Origin: an uncultured Clostridium sp.
GTDB taxonomy: Bacteria; Bacillota; Clostridia; TANB77; CAG-508
Assembly: GCA_947428535.1 (NCBI GenBank)
Contig: CANEMG010000064.1
Coordinates: forward strand, 1 to 6,006
Reading direction: 5' to 3'
DNA length: 6,006 nt
Below are positions 5,028-6,006 of this stretch, piece after piece; the stretch's first letter is position 1, and each line of letters opens with the position of its first letter. The position numbers were made by a program, and so were the translations under genes. The notes under the pieces were generated by a model. That model searched no databases. It was not told the DNA's origin and saw nothing but the letters and a program-made list of their open reading frames with translations.

Positions 5028-6006
5028 ATGGCCGAGGAGAGAAGTTTAAAAGTACTGTCTAATGATACCACTTTTTTTAATAAAGTTTCAAATACATTAA
5101 CAAAATTATTAACACCAACTAAAATTGGTATAAACGGAATGATGATAAACATTAAAAGAAGTAGTGCTATAAAATATTTTGAGCAATATAAGAATGCAGA
5201 AAAAATAAATGATGTAGCAAAAAAAGAGCAATTGCAAAAGAGATATGAAGAAAGTTATACACTATATTTAGAATCTATAGATAAACATATAATGGATTCA
5301 ATATATAAGAAAGTAAAAAACAATATAGCATCTGTATTTGAAAAAAATGCTTTAGAAAATTATTATAATGTAGTTCATCTAAAAGATACAGAATATTTAG
5401 AATACAAATATAGAAAGCAAAAGTTTTTGTTAGATTTAGATTATGAAAGTTTATCTGCAGGAAAAAAAGAAAAAACTTTAAATAAATATCAATATATATA
5501 CATAGAAAAAATGGATGTTATATATAAAGGAATATTAAAAAATTATTCTGTAAAATTAGCAGATGGTATTAGAGCTAAAAGAGTTAACCAAACAGAGCTT
5601 TATAAAAAAATATTTGAAACACTTGAAGATTATATAAAAAATATTTTGCCTATAAAGTTTGAAATTGAAGGTACAGAAAAATATGGAAAAATTTTAAAAG
5701 AATATGAAGAATATGAAAAATTTACTGTTGGAAAACTAGATGAAAGAGATTTCTTAGAAAAAAATATGATTTTATTAGGATTAAGTAGAGTGTTGTTCAC
5801 ACATAGCCTTCCTCTAGTTGCAGCAGAACAATGTTATAACAAATTATTAAAAGACACAAGAAACATTATATCATCAATAAAAAACAAAGAAAAGAAAGAA
5901 GCAACTTATCAAATATTATTAAAATTAATAGAAGATTATAACGTTAAATTGTTATCAAAAAAAGTATATTGGGAAAAAGCGGATGAAAGAGAGGAATATA
6001 AGAAAT
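5028..6006 (+). CDS. Unrecognised helical protein downstream of yqfD (3' end outside window)
   Basis: I do not recognise this protein. It reads 326 codons from ATG at 5028 to the window edge without a stop. A strong AAGGAGGG at 5013-5020 leaves 7 nt of spacing, and only 18 nt separate it from the yqfD stop, so it is very probably co-transcribed with yqfC-yqfD. It is Lys/Glu/Tyr-rich and almost entirely predicted helical. The only strongly hydrophobic stretches are MILLGLSRVLFTHSLPLVAA (247-266) and a short GINGMMI segment (34-40). Residues 247-266 could be a membrane helix, but the internal Arg and His argue for a buried helix instead. No signal peptide, nucleotide-binding or metal-binding motif is visible. 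In B. subtilis this position is held by phoH, and nothing here resembles a PhoH P-loop. A sporulation link is inferred from position only. Confidence 0.82.
   Translation, partial: MAEERSLKVLSNDTTFFNKVSNTLTKLLTPTKIGINGMMINIKRSSAIKYFEQYKNAEKINDVAKKEQLQKRYEESYTLYLESIDKHIMDSIYKKVKNNIASVFEKNALENYYNVVHLKDTEYLEYKYRKQKFLLDLDYESLSAGKKEKTLNKYQYIYIEKMDVIYKGILKNYSVKLADGIRAKRVNQTELYKKIFETLEDYIKNILPIKFEIEGTEKYGKILKEYEEYEKFTVGKLDERDFLEKNMILLGLSRVLFTHSLPLVAAEQCYNKLLKDTRNIISSIKNKEKKEATYQILLKLIEDYNVKLLSKKVYWEKADEREEYKK

Overview
The window comes from a very AT-rich, spore-forming member of the Firmicutes, most likely an uncultured clostridial lineage. Three things point there: strong GGAGG-type ribosome binding sites, AT-biased codon use (AGA arginine, mostly A or T third positions), and a recognisable yqfC-yqfD sporulation pair. 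No rRNA, tRNA, CRISPR array, insertion sequence or integrase is visible.

Layout. Positions 1-1653 (minus strand) hold most of a long, acidic, low-complexity protein that runs off the left edge. It has a basic N-terminus, a 16-residue tandem repeat, an Asp/Leu/Glu repeat, one short coiled coil and a 20-residue tandem repeat at the edge. A divergent intergenic region of 239 bp (1654-1892) follows. It carries two overlapping promoter-like elements firing left, a run of phased A-tracts, and a good housekeeping-type promoter firing right. Rightwards, 1893-2888 encodes a two-helix membrane protein that looks like a SipW/ER-type (S26B) signal peptidase with its catalytic Ser and His replaced, plus a long acidic cytoplasmic tail ending in three 16-residue repeats. 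It is tightly followed by a DUF4116-type repeat protein with a GTG start (2899-3426). A long hairpin (3435-3481) separates this pair from the next operon, and its 3' arm contains the ribosome binding site of the next gene.

The right part is a sporulation operon: yqfC (3485-3754), yqfD (3819-5009) and an unrecognised helical protein (from 5028, running off the right edge). In Bacillus subtilis the gene after yqfD is phoH, so this third gene is a lineage-specific insertion or replacement and a candidate sporulation-associated gene.

The best candidates for something undescribed are the pseudo-signal-peptidase plus DUF4116 pair, its divergent repeat-rich acidic neighbour, and the unknown gene downstream of yqfD. 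The proteins' repeats and motifs are read directly from the translation. Functional links between them are inference from gene order.
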